Shown here piece after piece: positions 1 to 7,403 of a DNA stretch of 43,209 nucleotides. The notes beneath the pieces are model-generated. The model was given only the letters and a program-made list of their open reading frames with translations. It was not told the origin of the DNA and did not search any database. This stretch comes from Chitinophaga pinensis (GTDB taxonomy: Bacteria; Bacteroidota; Bacteroidia; B-17B0; Aurantibacillaceae). The position numbers and the translations under genes were made by a program. The DNA lies in the NCBI GenBank assembly GCA_945860225.1, contig CAMAPT010000023.1, forward strand, positions 1 to 43,209, in the 5' to 3' direction. Positions within the stretch are counted from its first letter, which is position 1, and every line of letters begins with the position of its first letter.

Positions 1-10
1 TTCTCCGCCA
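1..10 (+). tRNA. Probable 3' end of a tRNA (serine-like), cut by the window edge
   Basis: The first ten bases read TTCTCCGCCA. This looks like the 3' acceptor strand, discriminator G and encoded CCA of a tRNA, and resembles tRNA-Ser genes of Bacteroidota. A strong terminator begins four bases later, as expected after a tRNA. The body of the gene lies outside the window, so the identity is an inference. Confidence 0.4.
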
Positions 11-13
11 CTT

Positions 14-56
14 AAAACCGAAACTAATTGATAATCAATAGTTTCGGTTTTTTGTT
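14..56 (+). terminator. Rho-independent terminator
   Basis: A perfect 13-bp stem (14-26 with 39-51) surrounds a 12-base loop and runs into a T-rich tract. It would end the transcript that enters the window from the left, probably the tRNA at 1-10. Confidence 0.75.
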
Positions 57-86
57 TTATTTTACTTGCATTGGTGTATAACTAAA

Positions 87-118
87 TTGAATTAAAGCTT
101 TATTTTAGATTATATTTT
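87..118 (+). promoter_or_regulatory. Possible Bacteroidota-type promoter for the DUF4268 gene
   Basis: TTG at 87-89, a 21-base spacer, then TATATTTT at 111-118. This matches the TTG-N~20-TAnnTTTG consensus with one mismatch in the -7 box. The start codon is 35 bases downstream. In AT-rich DNA such matches also arise by chance. Confidence 0.35.
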
Positions 119-153
119 ACAGAATAGTTTGGAAAACTTTTAAGTAGAAAATT

Positions 154-1263
154 ATGTACATCATAGATAAATCAAAAAATCGAATAGAAAAAATACAAAG
201 TACCACCTTTAAGCAATTAGGTTTTAAGGAACGGGAGCATTTACAAGAGTGGATTGCCAACAACCCTTCTTGTCTTAATGAAGATTTACTCATCATTCAA
301 AAAGAGTTTGATGGCTTTAATGATACAAATGAGCGTTTAGATTTATTGGCGATTGATAAGCAAGGTAATTTAGTAATTATAGAAAATAAGTTGGATGATA
401 CGGGCAGAGATGTTACTTGGCAAGTATTAAAATACGCTTCTTACTGTTCCACGCTCAATTCAAGTCAAATCATTTCTATATTCAGTCAATACCTATCCAA
501 ACATAGCAATGCTGAAAGTGCCGAAACACTTTTAGAAGAGTTTTTAGAAACCGAAGATTACAGAGAGAAATTAAACATTGGTAATTCTCAGCGTATTGTA
601 ATGATTGCAGGTGAGTTCAGAAAAGAAGTTACTTCTACTGTTTTATGGCTACTAAATTATGGATTAAGGGTTCAATGTTTTAAAGCAACACCATACAAAT
701 TACAGGAACAGTTATTCTTAAATATGGAGCAAATAATTCCAATTAAGGAAGCCGAAGATTTTGTAATAAGTATGGCAAATAAATCAAGGGAAGAAGTGGG
801 TGTTCAAGAACAAATGAAGGAACGTCACATTACCCGCCGTAAATTTTGGACTGCCTACTTAAAGGAGATGAATAAATCATGTCAATTATACCAAAACGTA
901 AGTCCAAGCAAAGACCATTGGATAAGTGCGGGAAGTGGAATTAGCGGTGTTACCTACACAAGCGTGGTTACGGGTGATTATATACGTATAGAATTAGCCA
1001 TTTGGGGCAAAACTCAAGATGAAAACAAAGCCGTATTTGATGCCCTCTTTTCCAAAAAGTCCAAAATAGAATCTGACTTTGGTACTAAGCTTAATTGGGA
1101 ACGATTATCCGATAAGAAAATGAGTCGTATTAAATATGAGTTAGATGGCGTAAGTGTTTTTAAAGAAGAAGATTGGCAAAAGATGATTGATTTTATGTTA
1201 AACGCAGTTCCTAAATTTGAATCCGCTTTCAAAAAGCCCATTCAAGAGTTGAGTAGAAGGTAA
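154..1263 (+). CDS. DUF4268 protein with an N-terminal PD-(D/E)XK nuclease-like domain
   Basis: A 369-residue cytoplasmic protein with no signal peptide or membrane segment. Residues about 55-100 carry RLDLLAID, then VIIENK and TWQVLKYAS. This is the D...ExK arrangement (Asp63, Glu77, Lys79) of the restriction-endonuclease fold seen in NucS/DUF91-like proteins. The C-terminal part (about 225-365) resembles DUF4268, a domain often found behind such nuclease domains in restriction-like or defence-associated proteins. The gene stands alone between a probable tRNA-Ser and tRNA-Val, a typical place for accessory genes, with a candidate promoter at 87-118. No methyltransferase or specificity subunit is next to it. 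The family call is from recognised motifs; a DNA-cleaving or defence role is inferred. Confidence 0.75.
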   Translation: MYIIDKSKNRIEKIQSTTFKQLGFKEREHLQEWIANNPSCLNEDLLIIQKEFDGFNDTNERLDLLAIDKQGNLVIIENKLDDTGRDVTWQVLKYASYCSTLNSSQIISIFSQYLSKHSNAESAETLLEEFLETEDYREKLNIGNSQRIVMIAGEFRKEVTSTVLWLLNYGLRVQCFKATPYKLQEQLFLNMEQIIPIKEAEDFVISMANKSREEVGVQEQMKERHITRRKFWTAYLKEMNKSCQLYQNVSPSKDHWISAGSGISGVTYTSVVTGDYIRIELAIWGKTQDENKAVFDALFSKKSKIESDFGTKLNWERLSDKKMSRIKYELDGVSVFKEEDWQKMIDFMLNAVPKFESAFKKPIQELSRR

Positions 1264-1392
1264 ATTGAACTGTTACAATTGTTGGATTAATTTAGCCAAT
1301 TAATAAATTATTCTCCAAAAAATTATAGATGGTGTAGTATTTATTTGCTTCTAAGGAATTTACAAATCCTTTTCATGGTTAATTTGTAAAAT

Positions 1393-1421
1393 AAAAAAAG
1401 CCTTACTTATGTAAGGCTTTT
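1393..1421 (-). terminator. Rho-independent terminator of tRNA-Val
   Basis: An 11-bp perfect stem (1396-1406 with 1411-1421) has a four-base loop and, read on the minus strand, a run of seven Ts. It lies five bases past the tRNA-Val 3' end. On the plus strand the same hairpin has only a short T tract, so it could weakly end the DUF4268 transcript too. Confidence 0.75.
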
Positions 1422-1425
1422 CTCG

Positions 1426-1500
1426 TGGGAGATACAGGGTTCGAACCTGTGACCCCCTGCTTGTAAGGCAGGTGCTCTGAACCAGCTGAGCTAATCTCCC
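1426..1500 (-). tRNA. tRNA-Val (anticodon UAC)
   Basis: Read on the minus strand, the 7-bp acceptor stem GGGAGAT/ATCTCCC, the D-arm GCTCAGCTGGTTCAGAGC, the anticodon stem CCTGC/GCAGG and the T-arm with GGTTCGAACC form a complete cloverleaf of 75 bases. The loop CTTACAA gives anticodon TAC, which reads valine codons. The CCA end is not encoded. The gene is followed by its own terminator. Confidence 0.96.
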
Positions 1501-1628
1501 TTTTCGGTGTGCAAATATAAATACTTTTTTTTTATCTGCAAATAAAAAGTAAAGTTTTTTTTAAAAAAATGAAAAATAAAAAACAATGTTTTGAATTGAT
1601 TAGATTTCTTCTCTTATAGACTGCCTAA

Positions 1629-1662
1629 TTGCCGCACACTTGAAACAGAAATAATATATTTA
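1629..1662 (+). promoter_or_regulatory. Possible promoter for the methyltransferase-glycosyltransferase gene
   Basis: TTG at 1629-1631, a 23-base spacer and TATATTTA at 1655-1662 (one mismatch to TAnnTTTG). Transcription would begin about 10 bases before the TTG start codon at 1678, which agrees with the longer reading of that gene. The rest of 1501-1677 is AT-rich and holds no recognisable gene. Confidence 0.35.
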
Positions 1663-1677
1663 CAAAAAAAATACATT

Positions 1678-3096
1678 TTGCAAAAAATTAAAGAATATTT
1701 TAATGCTATGGCTTCTCAAAAAAAAGAACGAGGCTTAAGTCAGTATTATTGGAAAGAAATTACTAACTATTGCAATTACTTTTCTCACGAGGATAATTCA
1801 GTTTTAGAAGTTGGTTGTGGTAGTGGAGATTTGTTAGCATCGATTGCCGGTCGTAAAAAAACTGGTATTGATTTTAGTGAAGGACAAATAGCTTTGGCTA
1901 AAGAAAAGTATGCTGATAAAAATATTGAATTTTTGGTAATGGATGCCAATCATATATCGCTTTCCGAGACGTATGATTTTATCATTATTAGTAATTTAAT
2001 TGGATTTGTGGAGGATATTCAGGGAGTATTTGAGCAAGTAAAAAAAGTTTGCCATCCTAATACAAAGATTATCGTTCAATATTATAATTCGCTTTGGGAA
2101 CCTATTTTAAAATTTGCTGAATTGGTTGGAATCAAAGAAAAAACTCCTCTCCAAAATTGGTTGAATACTAAAGACGTTAATAATCTGTTATTTGTTTCAG
2201 GATTTGATGTTTACAGAAATAGTAAACGGTTTATTTTTCCTTTTTACATTCCGTTTTTAGCGGAGTTGTTTAATCTTATTTTAGCTAAATTTCCATTTTT
2301 CAGATTTTTCAGCCTTAATACCTATTCATTTGCGAAACCCTTACCATTAAGTAATTCGGAGGAATATTCGAATAAATATTCCACTACAGTCGTTATTCCG
2401 GCTCGCAATGAAAGTGGAAATATTGAAAATGCTATTACGCGTTTACCAAAATTTGGGAAACATATAGAAATTATATTTATTGAGGGTAATAGTACCGATG
2501 ATACCTGGCAAAAAATTCAGGAGATACAGCAAAAATATGCTTCCACCCACGATATTAAAATTGGTCAACAAAAAGGGAAGGGTAAAGCTGATGCTGTAAG
2601 AGAAGGTTACAAAATGGCAACAGGTGATATTTTGATGATTTTGGATGCCGATTTAACGGTTCCACCCGAGGATTTACCAAAATTTTATGATGCTATTGCT
2701 GGAAGTAAAGGGGATTTTATTAATGGAACGCGCTTGGTATATCCTATGGATAAAGAAGCCATGCGTTTTTTAAATTATTTAGGAAATCATTTTTTCAGTT
2801 GGGCCTTTACTTGGTTGCTCGATCAGCGTTTCAAAGATACGCTATGTGGAACTAAGGTGATGTTTAGACAGGATTATATAAAATTGACCAAAAACAGAAC
2901 ATATTTTGGAGAATTTGATCCTTTTGGTGATTTCGATTTGTTATTTGGTGCGCATAAATTGAACCTAAAAATTGTAGAAATACCCATTCGTTATCGTGAA
3001 AGAACTTATGGTAGTACCAATATTTCCAGATTTAAGCATGGTTTAATTTTACTTCGGATGTGCGCCTTTGCAAGTAGAAAATGTAAATTTATTTAA
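1678..3096 (+). CDS. Fused SAM methyltransferase / family 2 glycosyltransferase
   Basis: A 472-residue two-domain protein. Residues 1-215 form a class I SAM-dependent methyltransferase, with motif I LEVGCGSGD at 43-51 and the acidic GIDFSEGQ at 63-70. From about 236 a GT2 domain begins (VVIPARNESGNIE), with the DAD metal/nucleotide site at 323-325 and a later LCGTK motif, like dolichyl-phosphate mannosyl- or glucosyltransferases. No C-terminal membrane helices are present, so it is probably cytosolic or peripheral. The predicted job is transfer of a sugar from a nucleotide sugar to a lipid or glycan carrier plus a methylation; substrates cannot be told. The start is TTG at 1678, chosen because KEYFN belongs to the conserved N-terminus; an in-frame ATG lies at 1708. 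It is monocistronic and followed by a terminator. Confidence 0.85.
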   Translation: MQKIKEYFNAMASQKKERGLSQYYWKEITNYCNYFSHEDNSVLEVGCGSGDLLASIAGRKKTGIDFSEGQIALAKEKYADKNIEFLVMDANHISLSETYDFIIISNLIGFVEDIQGVFEQVKKVCHPNTKIIVQYYNSLWEPILKFAELVGIKEKTPLQNWLNTKDVNNLLFVSGFDVYRNSKRFIFPFYIPFLAELFNLILAKFPFFRFFSLNTYSFAKPLPLSNSEEYSNKYSTTVVIPARNESGNIENAITRLPKFGKHIEIIFIEGNSTDDTWQKIQEIQQKYASTHDIKIGQQKGKGKADAVREGYKMATGDILMILDADLTVPPEDLPKFYDAIAGSKGDFINGTRLVYPMDKEAMRFLNYLGNHFFSWAFTWLLDQRFKDTLCGTKVMFRQDYIKLTKNRTYFGEFDPFGDFDLLFGAHKLNLKIVEIPIRYRERTYGSTNISRFKHGLILLRMCAFASRKCKFI

Positions 3097-3163
3097 TTTG
3101 TTTTACAAGCTGTCCTTTCTCAAGTAAAAAGGGGTTAATCAGAAAAATAAAGAATGTACTCAC

Positions 3164-3207
3164 AAAGAGAGATAAAAAGCATCATTTTGGTATTCTCTCT
3201 TTTTTTA
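3164..3207 (+). terminator. Terminator after the methyltransferase-glycosyltransferase gene
   Basis: A 9-bp stem (AAAGAGAGA at 3164-3172 with TCTCTCTTT at 3194-3202), a 21-base loop and a run of Ts. The loop is long, but the position fits. Confidence 0.5.
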
Positions 3208-3223
3208 CTATGTTAAATAAACA

Positions 3224-3231
3224 TATATTTG
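3224..3231 (+). promoter_or_regulatory. -7 box (TATATTTG) upstream of the small lipoprotein gene
   Basis: An exact TAnnTTTG match just after the preceding terminator. No clear TTG is found at the right -33 distance. It would give a leader of about 90 bases for the lipoprotein-ytxJ pair. Confidence 0.4.
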
Positions 3232-3328
3232 CATCTTTATTAAAAATAAGGAAATTAGGGAAAAAGTTTTTTTAACCTATTAGATATAAAAAATAGAATA
3301 ACTTATATACCTAAAACTATATAGAGAC

Positions 3329-3460
3329 ATGAAAAAAACAATTATACCATCAATGCTTTTGTTCGTTTTTTGTTTGGCGTTAACCGCATGCAAAACGCGC
3401 GAAAAATGCCCGGCATATACTAAAATTAACAAAATTCAAATTACTAATAAGTCTTTGTAA
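3329..3460 (+). CDS. Tiny lipoprotein (43 residues), function unknown
   Basis: ATG at 3329 opens a 43-codon frame ending in TAA at 3458-3460. It starts MKKTI, has a hydrophobic stretch and a lipobox LTAC that places the lipidated Cys at residue 21. Only about 23 residues of mature peptide follow (CKTREKCPAY, then a Lys/Asn/Ile-rich tail). It is probably anchored in the inner or outer membrane. The next start codon (ytxJ) is four bases downstream, so the two genes are very likely co-transcribed. The small size means it is easily missed. The signal and lipobox are seen directly; the function is not known to me. Confidence 0.65.
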   Translation: MKKTIIPSMLLFVFCLALTACKTREKCPAYTKINKIQITNKSL

Positions 3461-3463
3461 ATT

Positions 3464-3811
3464 ATGCTTTGGCATAAGTTGTCTCATATTGAAGAATTAA
3501 ATACTATTCAAAATCTTTCAAAAGAGGATTTTATCAAAGGTGTATTAATTTTTAAGCACAGCACACGATGCTCAATCAGCTCAATGGCATTAAATAGGTT
3601 AGAGAGTAAATGGAATGATGACAAACAGATACCAACTTATTATCTTGATCTTCTTTCTTTTCGTGAAATTTCTAATGAAATTGCCAACTTGTATTCTGTA
3701 GAACATGCTTCACCTCAGGTTCTTTTGATTAAAAACGGAAAGTGTTTCTATCATGCCTCACATACAGCCATTTCAGCCTCTTCTATTATGACTGAAATTA
3801 ACGGTCAATAG
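3464..3811 (+). CDS. ytxJ: YtxJ-like bacillithiol-system redox protein (DUF2847)
   Basis: A 115-residue thioredoxin-fold protein. Its signature FKHSTRCSISS at 30-40 carries a single cysteine, Cys36, in the monothiol CSIS motif of YtxJ. The later PQVLLIKNG segment is the cis-proline strand of the thioredoxin fold. YtxJ proteins are thought to act with bacillithiol, the low-molecular-weight thiol of Firmicutes and many Bacteroidota, probably as monothiol reductases that remove bacillithiol from proteins. It sits four bases after a tiny lipoprotein gene and converges on an OsmC-type peroxidase gene, which makes a small thiol-stress neighbourhood. It has no signal peptide, so it is cytoplasmic. 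The family call is firm; the biochemical role is taken from family knowledge. Confidence 0.85.
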   Translation: MLWHKLSHIEELNTIQNLSKEDFIKGVLIFKHSTRCSISSMALNRLESKWNDDKQIPTYYLDLLSFREISNEIANLYSVEHASPQVLLIKNGKCFYHASHTAISASSIMTEINGQ

Positions 3812-3836
3812 AATTTAGTTACCAAATAAATTCTAT
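3808..3836. terminator. AT-rich hairpin between convergent ytxJ and osmC-like genes
   Basis: A 9-bp inverted repeat, ATAGAATTT (3808-3816) with AAATTCTAT (3828-3836), overlaps both gene ends. It may end transcription from both sides. It lacks a strong GC stem, so this is weakly supported. Confidence 0.3.
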
Positions 3837-4226
3837 CATCAATTTTAAATCCGGATGTAAACTTTTAGCTACTGGACATGTGTTCGCTGCATGTTCATAC
3901 ATACTTTTTTCTTTGTCAGAATAATTGTTTTTAGGAAAGGTAAATTTAATGTGAATTTCACCAATTCGTCTAGGCTCAGTGTACATAACTTTGGTTACTT
4001 CAGCGGTAGTACCTTCTATAGAAGTCATGCCGTTTTTCATGGCTACAATTCCCATAATCGACATCATGCAACTTGCTAATGATGTTGCGACTAAATCTGT
4101 TGGTGAAAATAATTCACCTTTTCCATGATTGTCTTTTGGTGCATCTGTTCCAATTTTTGTGTGAGATTGGAGATGCGTGGCTTCTGTTCTTAGCTCACCT
4201 AAATAAGTAACTTGACTGGTAATCAT
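3819..4226 (-). CDS. OsmC/Ohr family protein
   Basis: A 135-residue protein covering the OsmC fold. The two redox cysteines are present: Cys53 in SLASCMMSIMG at the start of the long central helix and Cys117 in NTCPVAKSL. FSPTDLVATSL is the typical lead-in. Members reduce organic hydroperoxides through these thiols, using lipoyl or low-molecular-weight thiol donors. The sequence is closer to the general OsmC/YhfA-like branch than to classical Ohr, so the exact substrate is uncertain. It is cytoplasmic. A strong consensus promoter lies at 4243-4273, giving a leader of about ten bases. It converges on ytxJ. Confidence 0.88.
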   Translation of the reverse strand: MITSQVTYLGELRTEATHLQSHTKIGTDAPKDNHGKGELFSPTDLVATSLASCMMSIMGIVAMKNGMTSIEGTTAEVTKVMYTEPRRIGEIHIKFTFPKNNYSDKEKSMYEHAANTCPVAKSLHPDLKLMIEFIW

Positions 4227-4242
4227 ACGTTAATTTAAAATT

Positions 4243-4273
4243 CAAATGTAATAAAAGCGAAAAATAATTCAAA
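4243..4273 (-). promoter_or_regulatory. Promoter of the OsmC-family gene
   Basis: On the minus strand TTTG (4270-4273) is followed by a 19-base spacer and an exact TACATTTG -7 box (4243-4250). This is a full match to the Bacteroidota consensus. The start codon is 16 bases past the box. Confidence 0.6.
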
Positions 4274-4307
4274 TTTTCAAAGTGAATGGTAATAAAATAA
4301 AGAAATT

Positions 4308-4865
4308 TTATGGATTAACATCACTGTGAAAATTAAATTCTTTAAAGGGTTCCCATCTTTGATTGATATGTTTTAGTAAAAAAAATGACTGACAAGTAAA
4401 GGTTTCGTTAAATGTTTTGTCTTTAAATTCTTCCCATAATTTGTAAAAAACTGGTTTTTTTAAATCTCTGAAAGCGATGGTTACATGTGGATGAAAGCCT
4501 CTCAAATCATCAGCTTGATTGAAGAGTTGTAAGTTTATTTTGACATGATTTACAAGTTTTTTTTGTAATTCACGTAAAGACTCATCAACTTCAATGTTAA
4601 TAAAAACCACACGAGGCTGAAAACATGAAAAACTGTCTAAATGAATTGTTAGTTCGTCTTTAAATCTAAATAGTTGTAAACTATCAATTAACTGTTGTTC
4701 ATTTTCTTCCTGCCAGTAAAAAGGCATGTGAAGCGTAATATGAGCTGGAGAACGCAAGGCCCCCTTAATTTGATAAGTTTCAGAAATTGTTTTTTTTAGG
4801 TTTTCAATAGTTGATAATATAGGCTGAGGTGGTATAATGGCTATAAAATATTTTTGCTGTATCAT
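4308..4865 (-). CDS. 2H phosphoesterase / 2'-5' RNA ligase family protein
   Basis: About 185 residues with the two HxT motifs of the 2H superfamily: SPAHITLHMPF and FHPHVTIAF, roughly 85 residues apart. Such proteins hydrolyse cyclic phosphodiesters at RNA ends or ligate 2'-5' RNA; cellular substrates are usually unknown. I chose the ATG at 4863-4865, which starts MIQQKYFIAIIPP, the usual beginning of the fold. An upstream in-frame ATG at 4905-4907 adds 14 residues with no domain match. It is cytoplasmic. It is divergent from msrC, and the 80-base gap before the OsmC-type gene carries that gene's own promoter. Confidence 0.85.
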   Translation of the reverse strand: MIQQKYFIAIIPPQPILSTIENLKKTISETYQIKGALRSPAHITLHMPFYWQEENEQQLIDSLQLFRFKDELTIHLDSFSCFQPRVVFINIEVDESLRELQKKLVNHVKINLQLFNQADDLRGFHPHVTIAFRDLKKPVFYKLWEEFKDKTFNETFTCQSFFLLKHINQRWEPFKEFNFHSDVNP

Positions 4866-4981
4866 ATTTTTGGTGTGAGGGTAAAATCTATTTATTTTGG
4901 TATTCAATTTATTTGAAAGGTTAATGCAGATTATCGGATAAATATCTCATTCAAATAAAAATACCATAAGTCATTAACCGT

Positions 4982-4989
4982 TATATTTG
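4982..4989 (+). promoter_or_regulatory. -7 box (TATATTTG) upstream of msrC
   Basis: An exact TAnnTTTG match 50 bases before the msrC start codon. No TTG is visible at the -33 position, so support is partial. Confidence 0.35.
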
Positions 4990-5038
4990 TATATAAAAGT
5001 AATTAAAAATAGTTTTTACTAAAACCTACTGAGTAACG

Positions 5039-5515
5039 ATGGCAGAAGAATTGCAGATTAGTGGACACTCCAAAGAAGAAAAATATCATTCTTTATTACC
5101 ACAAATTCAAGCATTAGTTGATGGAGAAGTGGATATGGTGGCCAATATGGCAAATACATGTGCAGCACTTAAACAGTATTTTCAGTTTTTATGGGTAGGT
5201 TTTTATTTGGTTAAAGAAAATCAATTGGTATTAGGCCCATTTCAAGGCCCTATAGCTTGTACCCGAATTCATAAAGGCAAGGGAGTATGCGGTACTTCTT
5301 GGGCAAAAGCCGAAGTAATTATTGTGGATGACGTAGAGCAATTTCCGGGTCACATAGCTTGTAGTTTATCATCTAAGTCAGAAATAGTTTTACCTATTTA
5401 TAATAGCAGCAAAGAGATAATTGGAGTTTTAGATATTGATAGCGACCAATTAGGTTCTTTTGATTTGATAGATGCCAATTACTTACAACAAATCATTCAA
5501 TTATTAAAACTTTGA
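5039..5515 (+). CDS. msrC: Free methionine-(R)-sulfoxide reductase (GAF fold)
   Basis: A 158-residue single GAF-domain enzyme that reduces free Met-R-sulfoxide. The three family cysteines are at 74 (PIACTRI), 84 (KGVCGTSWA) and 108 (GHIACSL), matching Cys84, Cys94 and Cys118 of the E. coli enzyme with a constant offset of ten. The block LVLGPFQGPIAC and the SKSEIVLPI strand are characteristic. It is cytoplasmic and thioredoxin-dependent in studied members. Oxidative repair fits the nearby ytxJ and OsmC genes. A 56-base gap separates it from the acyl-CoA synthetase gene, so the two may share a transcript. Confidence 0.93.
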   Translation: MAEELQISGHSKEEKYHSLLPQIQALVDGEVDMVANMANTCAALKQYFQFLWVGFYLVKENQLVLGPFQGPIACTRIHKGKGVCGTSWAKAEVIIVDDVEQFPGHIACSLSSKSEIVLPIYNSSKEIIGVLDIDSDQLGSFDLIDANYLQQIIQLLKL

Positions 5516-5571
5516 GACGGTAATTATTGTTCTTTTAATAAATTCACCAATTCATTAGCAAAATTTACACA

Positions 5572-7353
5572 ATGGAAATAACACGTGTCTTTGACATCTT
5601 AGAGTTGTATAAAACTCAATTTCATAAAGAGGATGTTTTGGCTTCTAAAGTCAGTGGTGTATGGCAAAAATATAGTAGCCGTGATTTTTTAAAGCATATT
5701 GATGATGTTAGTTATGGTTTGTTGGCTCTTGGATTAACATCTAACGATAAGGTTGCCATTATATCTAATAATCGCCCTGAATGGAATTTCTGTGATTATG
5801 GATGCCAGCAAGCAAACATCGTTACAGTTCCTATTTTTCCAACTATTAGTAACAATGATTTAAAGTTTATTTTAAATCACGCGGAAGTAAAAGTGGTATT
5901 TATTTCAGATAAATCAATTTATTCAAAATTAGCAGCCATTGAAACAGAAATTTCAGGCGTAAAACACGTCATTAGTTTTGATCCGATAGCAGGTGTTAAA
6001 TCATTTAGAGATTTTATGGAAATGGGTAGAAGGAATATTCGGTTTGATAAGTTAAAAGATTTGAAAGATTCTGTATTGCCACATCATTTGCTTACTATTT
6101 TATATACATCTGGTACAACAGGTACTCCAAAAGGAGTTATGGTTACACATCATAATTTAGTATCAAATGTGTTAGCTTGCCAAAATTTTGCCCCTTTTCA
6201 AAGTGACTGGAAAGCTTTAAGTTTTTTACCACTCAATCATGTTTACGAGCGAATGGTTAATACGCTTTACCTATATAAAGGAATTTCTATTTATTATGCT
6301 GAAGGTGTTGAAACGATTGGAGATAATCTTAAAGAAATTAAACCACAAATTTTTGTATCAGTACCTCGGTTGCTAGAACGTGTGTATGAAAAAATTATGG
6401 CCAGTGGCGAAAAATTAACCGGTATAAAACGACGTTTATTTGATTGGAGCATACGCATTGCAAATAAGTATGAGTTAGATGGTAAAAATGGCTTATGGTA
6501 TAATATACAACACTCTTTGGCCGATAAGTTGGTTTATAGTAAGTGGCGTGAAGCCGTTGGTGGTAAATTGGTTTGTATTGCCTCGGGTGGAGCTGCTTTG
6601 AATCCAAAAATAGAACGTATTTTTTTATGTGCGAATATGACATGTTTACAAGGTTATGGATTAACAGAGACCTGTGTGGTGGTGAGCGTTAATCGTTATG
6701 GTAAGGATAATATTAGAATTGGGACATGTGGCCCAGTTATAGAAGGCGTTGAGGTTAAAATAGCCGAAGAGGATGGAGAAATATTAGTAAAAGGACCTAA
6801 TTTAATGAAAGGATACTATAAAAATGATGAAGCTACAATTCAGGCTATTGATACAGAAGGTTGGTTTCACACTGGAGATATTGGCACTTTTATAGAAGGG
6901 CGATTTTTGAAAATTACAGACCGAAAAAAGGAAATGTTTAAGACAAGTTCCGGTAAGTACATTGCGCCATTAATGATTGAAAATAAAATTAATGAATGTC
7001 GCTTTATTGAACAATGTATGGTAATTGGCGAAAATCAAAAATATGCTTCTGCTCTAATAATCCCCTCTATACCTAATTTTAAAGATTACTGCGCGTTTCG
7101 AAATATATCTTGGACCAATCAAGAAGATATGTGTGATCATCCCGAGTTAAAAAGATTGATAGATGCACATATTAAGACAATCAATGCCAGTCTTGCTCCA
7201 TACGAGCATCTTAAAAGGGTTTCAATTTTATCAACTCAATGGACGGTAGAAGGTGGAGAATTGACCCCTAAGATGAGTTTGAAACGAAAAATTATACGAG
7301 AAAGAAACAAGGAAGTCATTAATAAAATATTTGCAATAGAGGATGAGAACTAA
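5572..7353 (+). CDS. Long-chain acyl-CoA synthetase-like AMP-forming ligase
   Basis: A 593-residue ANL-superfamily enzyme that activates a fatty acid as acyl-AMP and then acyl-CoA. The phosphate-binding loop ILYTSGTTGTPKGVM is at about 177-190, followed by LPLNHVYER, the QGYGLTET adenylate motif, the WFHTGDIG hinge region and the ITDRKKEMFKTSSGKYI A8 motif. The length and FLPLNHVYER block fit the FadD15/long-chain group found in Bacteroidota rather than acetyl-CoA synthetases. No signal peptide; it is probably peripheral on the inner membrane. Chain-length preference cannot be read from the sequence. Confidence 0.92.
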   Translation: MEITRVFDILELYKTQFHKEDVLASKVSGVWQKYSSRDFLKHIDDVSYGLLALGLTSNDKVAIISNNRPEWNFCDYGCQQANIVTVPIFPTISNNDLKFILNHAEVKVVFISDKSIYSKLAAIETEISGVKHVISFDPIAGVKSFRDFMEMGRRNIRFDKLKDLKDSVLPHHLLTILYTSGTTGTPKGVMVTHHNLVSNVLACQNFAPFQSDWKALSFLPLNHVYERMVNTLYLYKGISIYYAEGVETIGDNLKEIKPQIFVSVPRLLERVYEKIMASGEKLTGIKRRLFDWSIRIANKYELDGKNGLWYNIQHSLADKLVYSKWREAVGGKLVCIASGGAALNPKIERIFLCANMTCLQGYGLTETCVVVSVNRYGKDNIRIGTCGPVIEGVEVKIAEEDGEILVKGPNLMKGYYKNDEATIQAIDTEGWFHTGDIGTFIEGRFLKITDRKKEMFKTSSGKYIAPLMIENKINECRFIEQCMVIGENQKYASALIIPSIPNFKDYCAFRNISWTNQEDMCDHPELKRLIDAHIKTINASLAPYEHLKRVSILSTQWTVEGGELTPKMSLKRKIIRERNKEVINKIFAIEDEN

Positions 7354-7403
7354 ATCATTCTTTTTTACATAATTAATTTTTTATTAAAAATAATATTTTT
7401 AGC

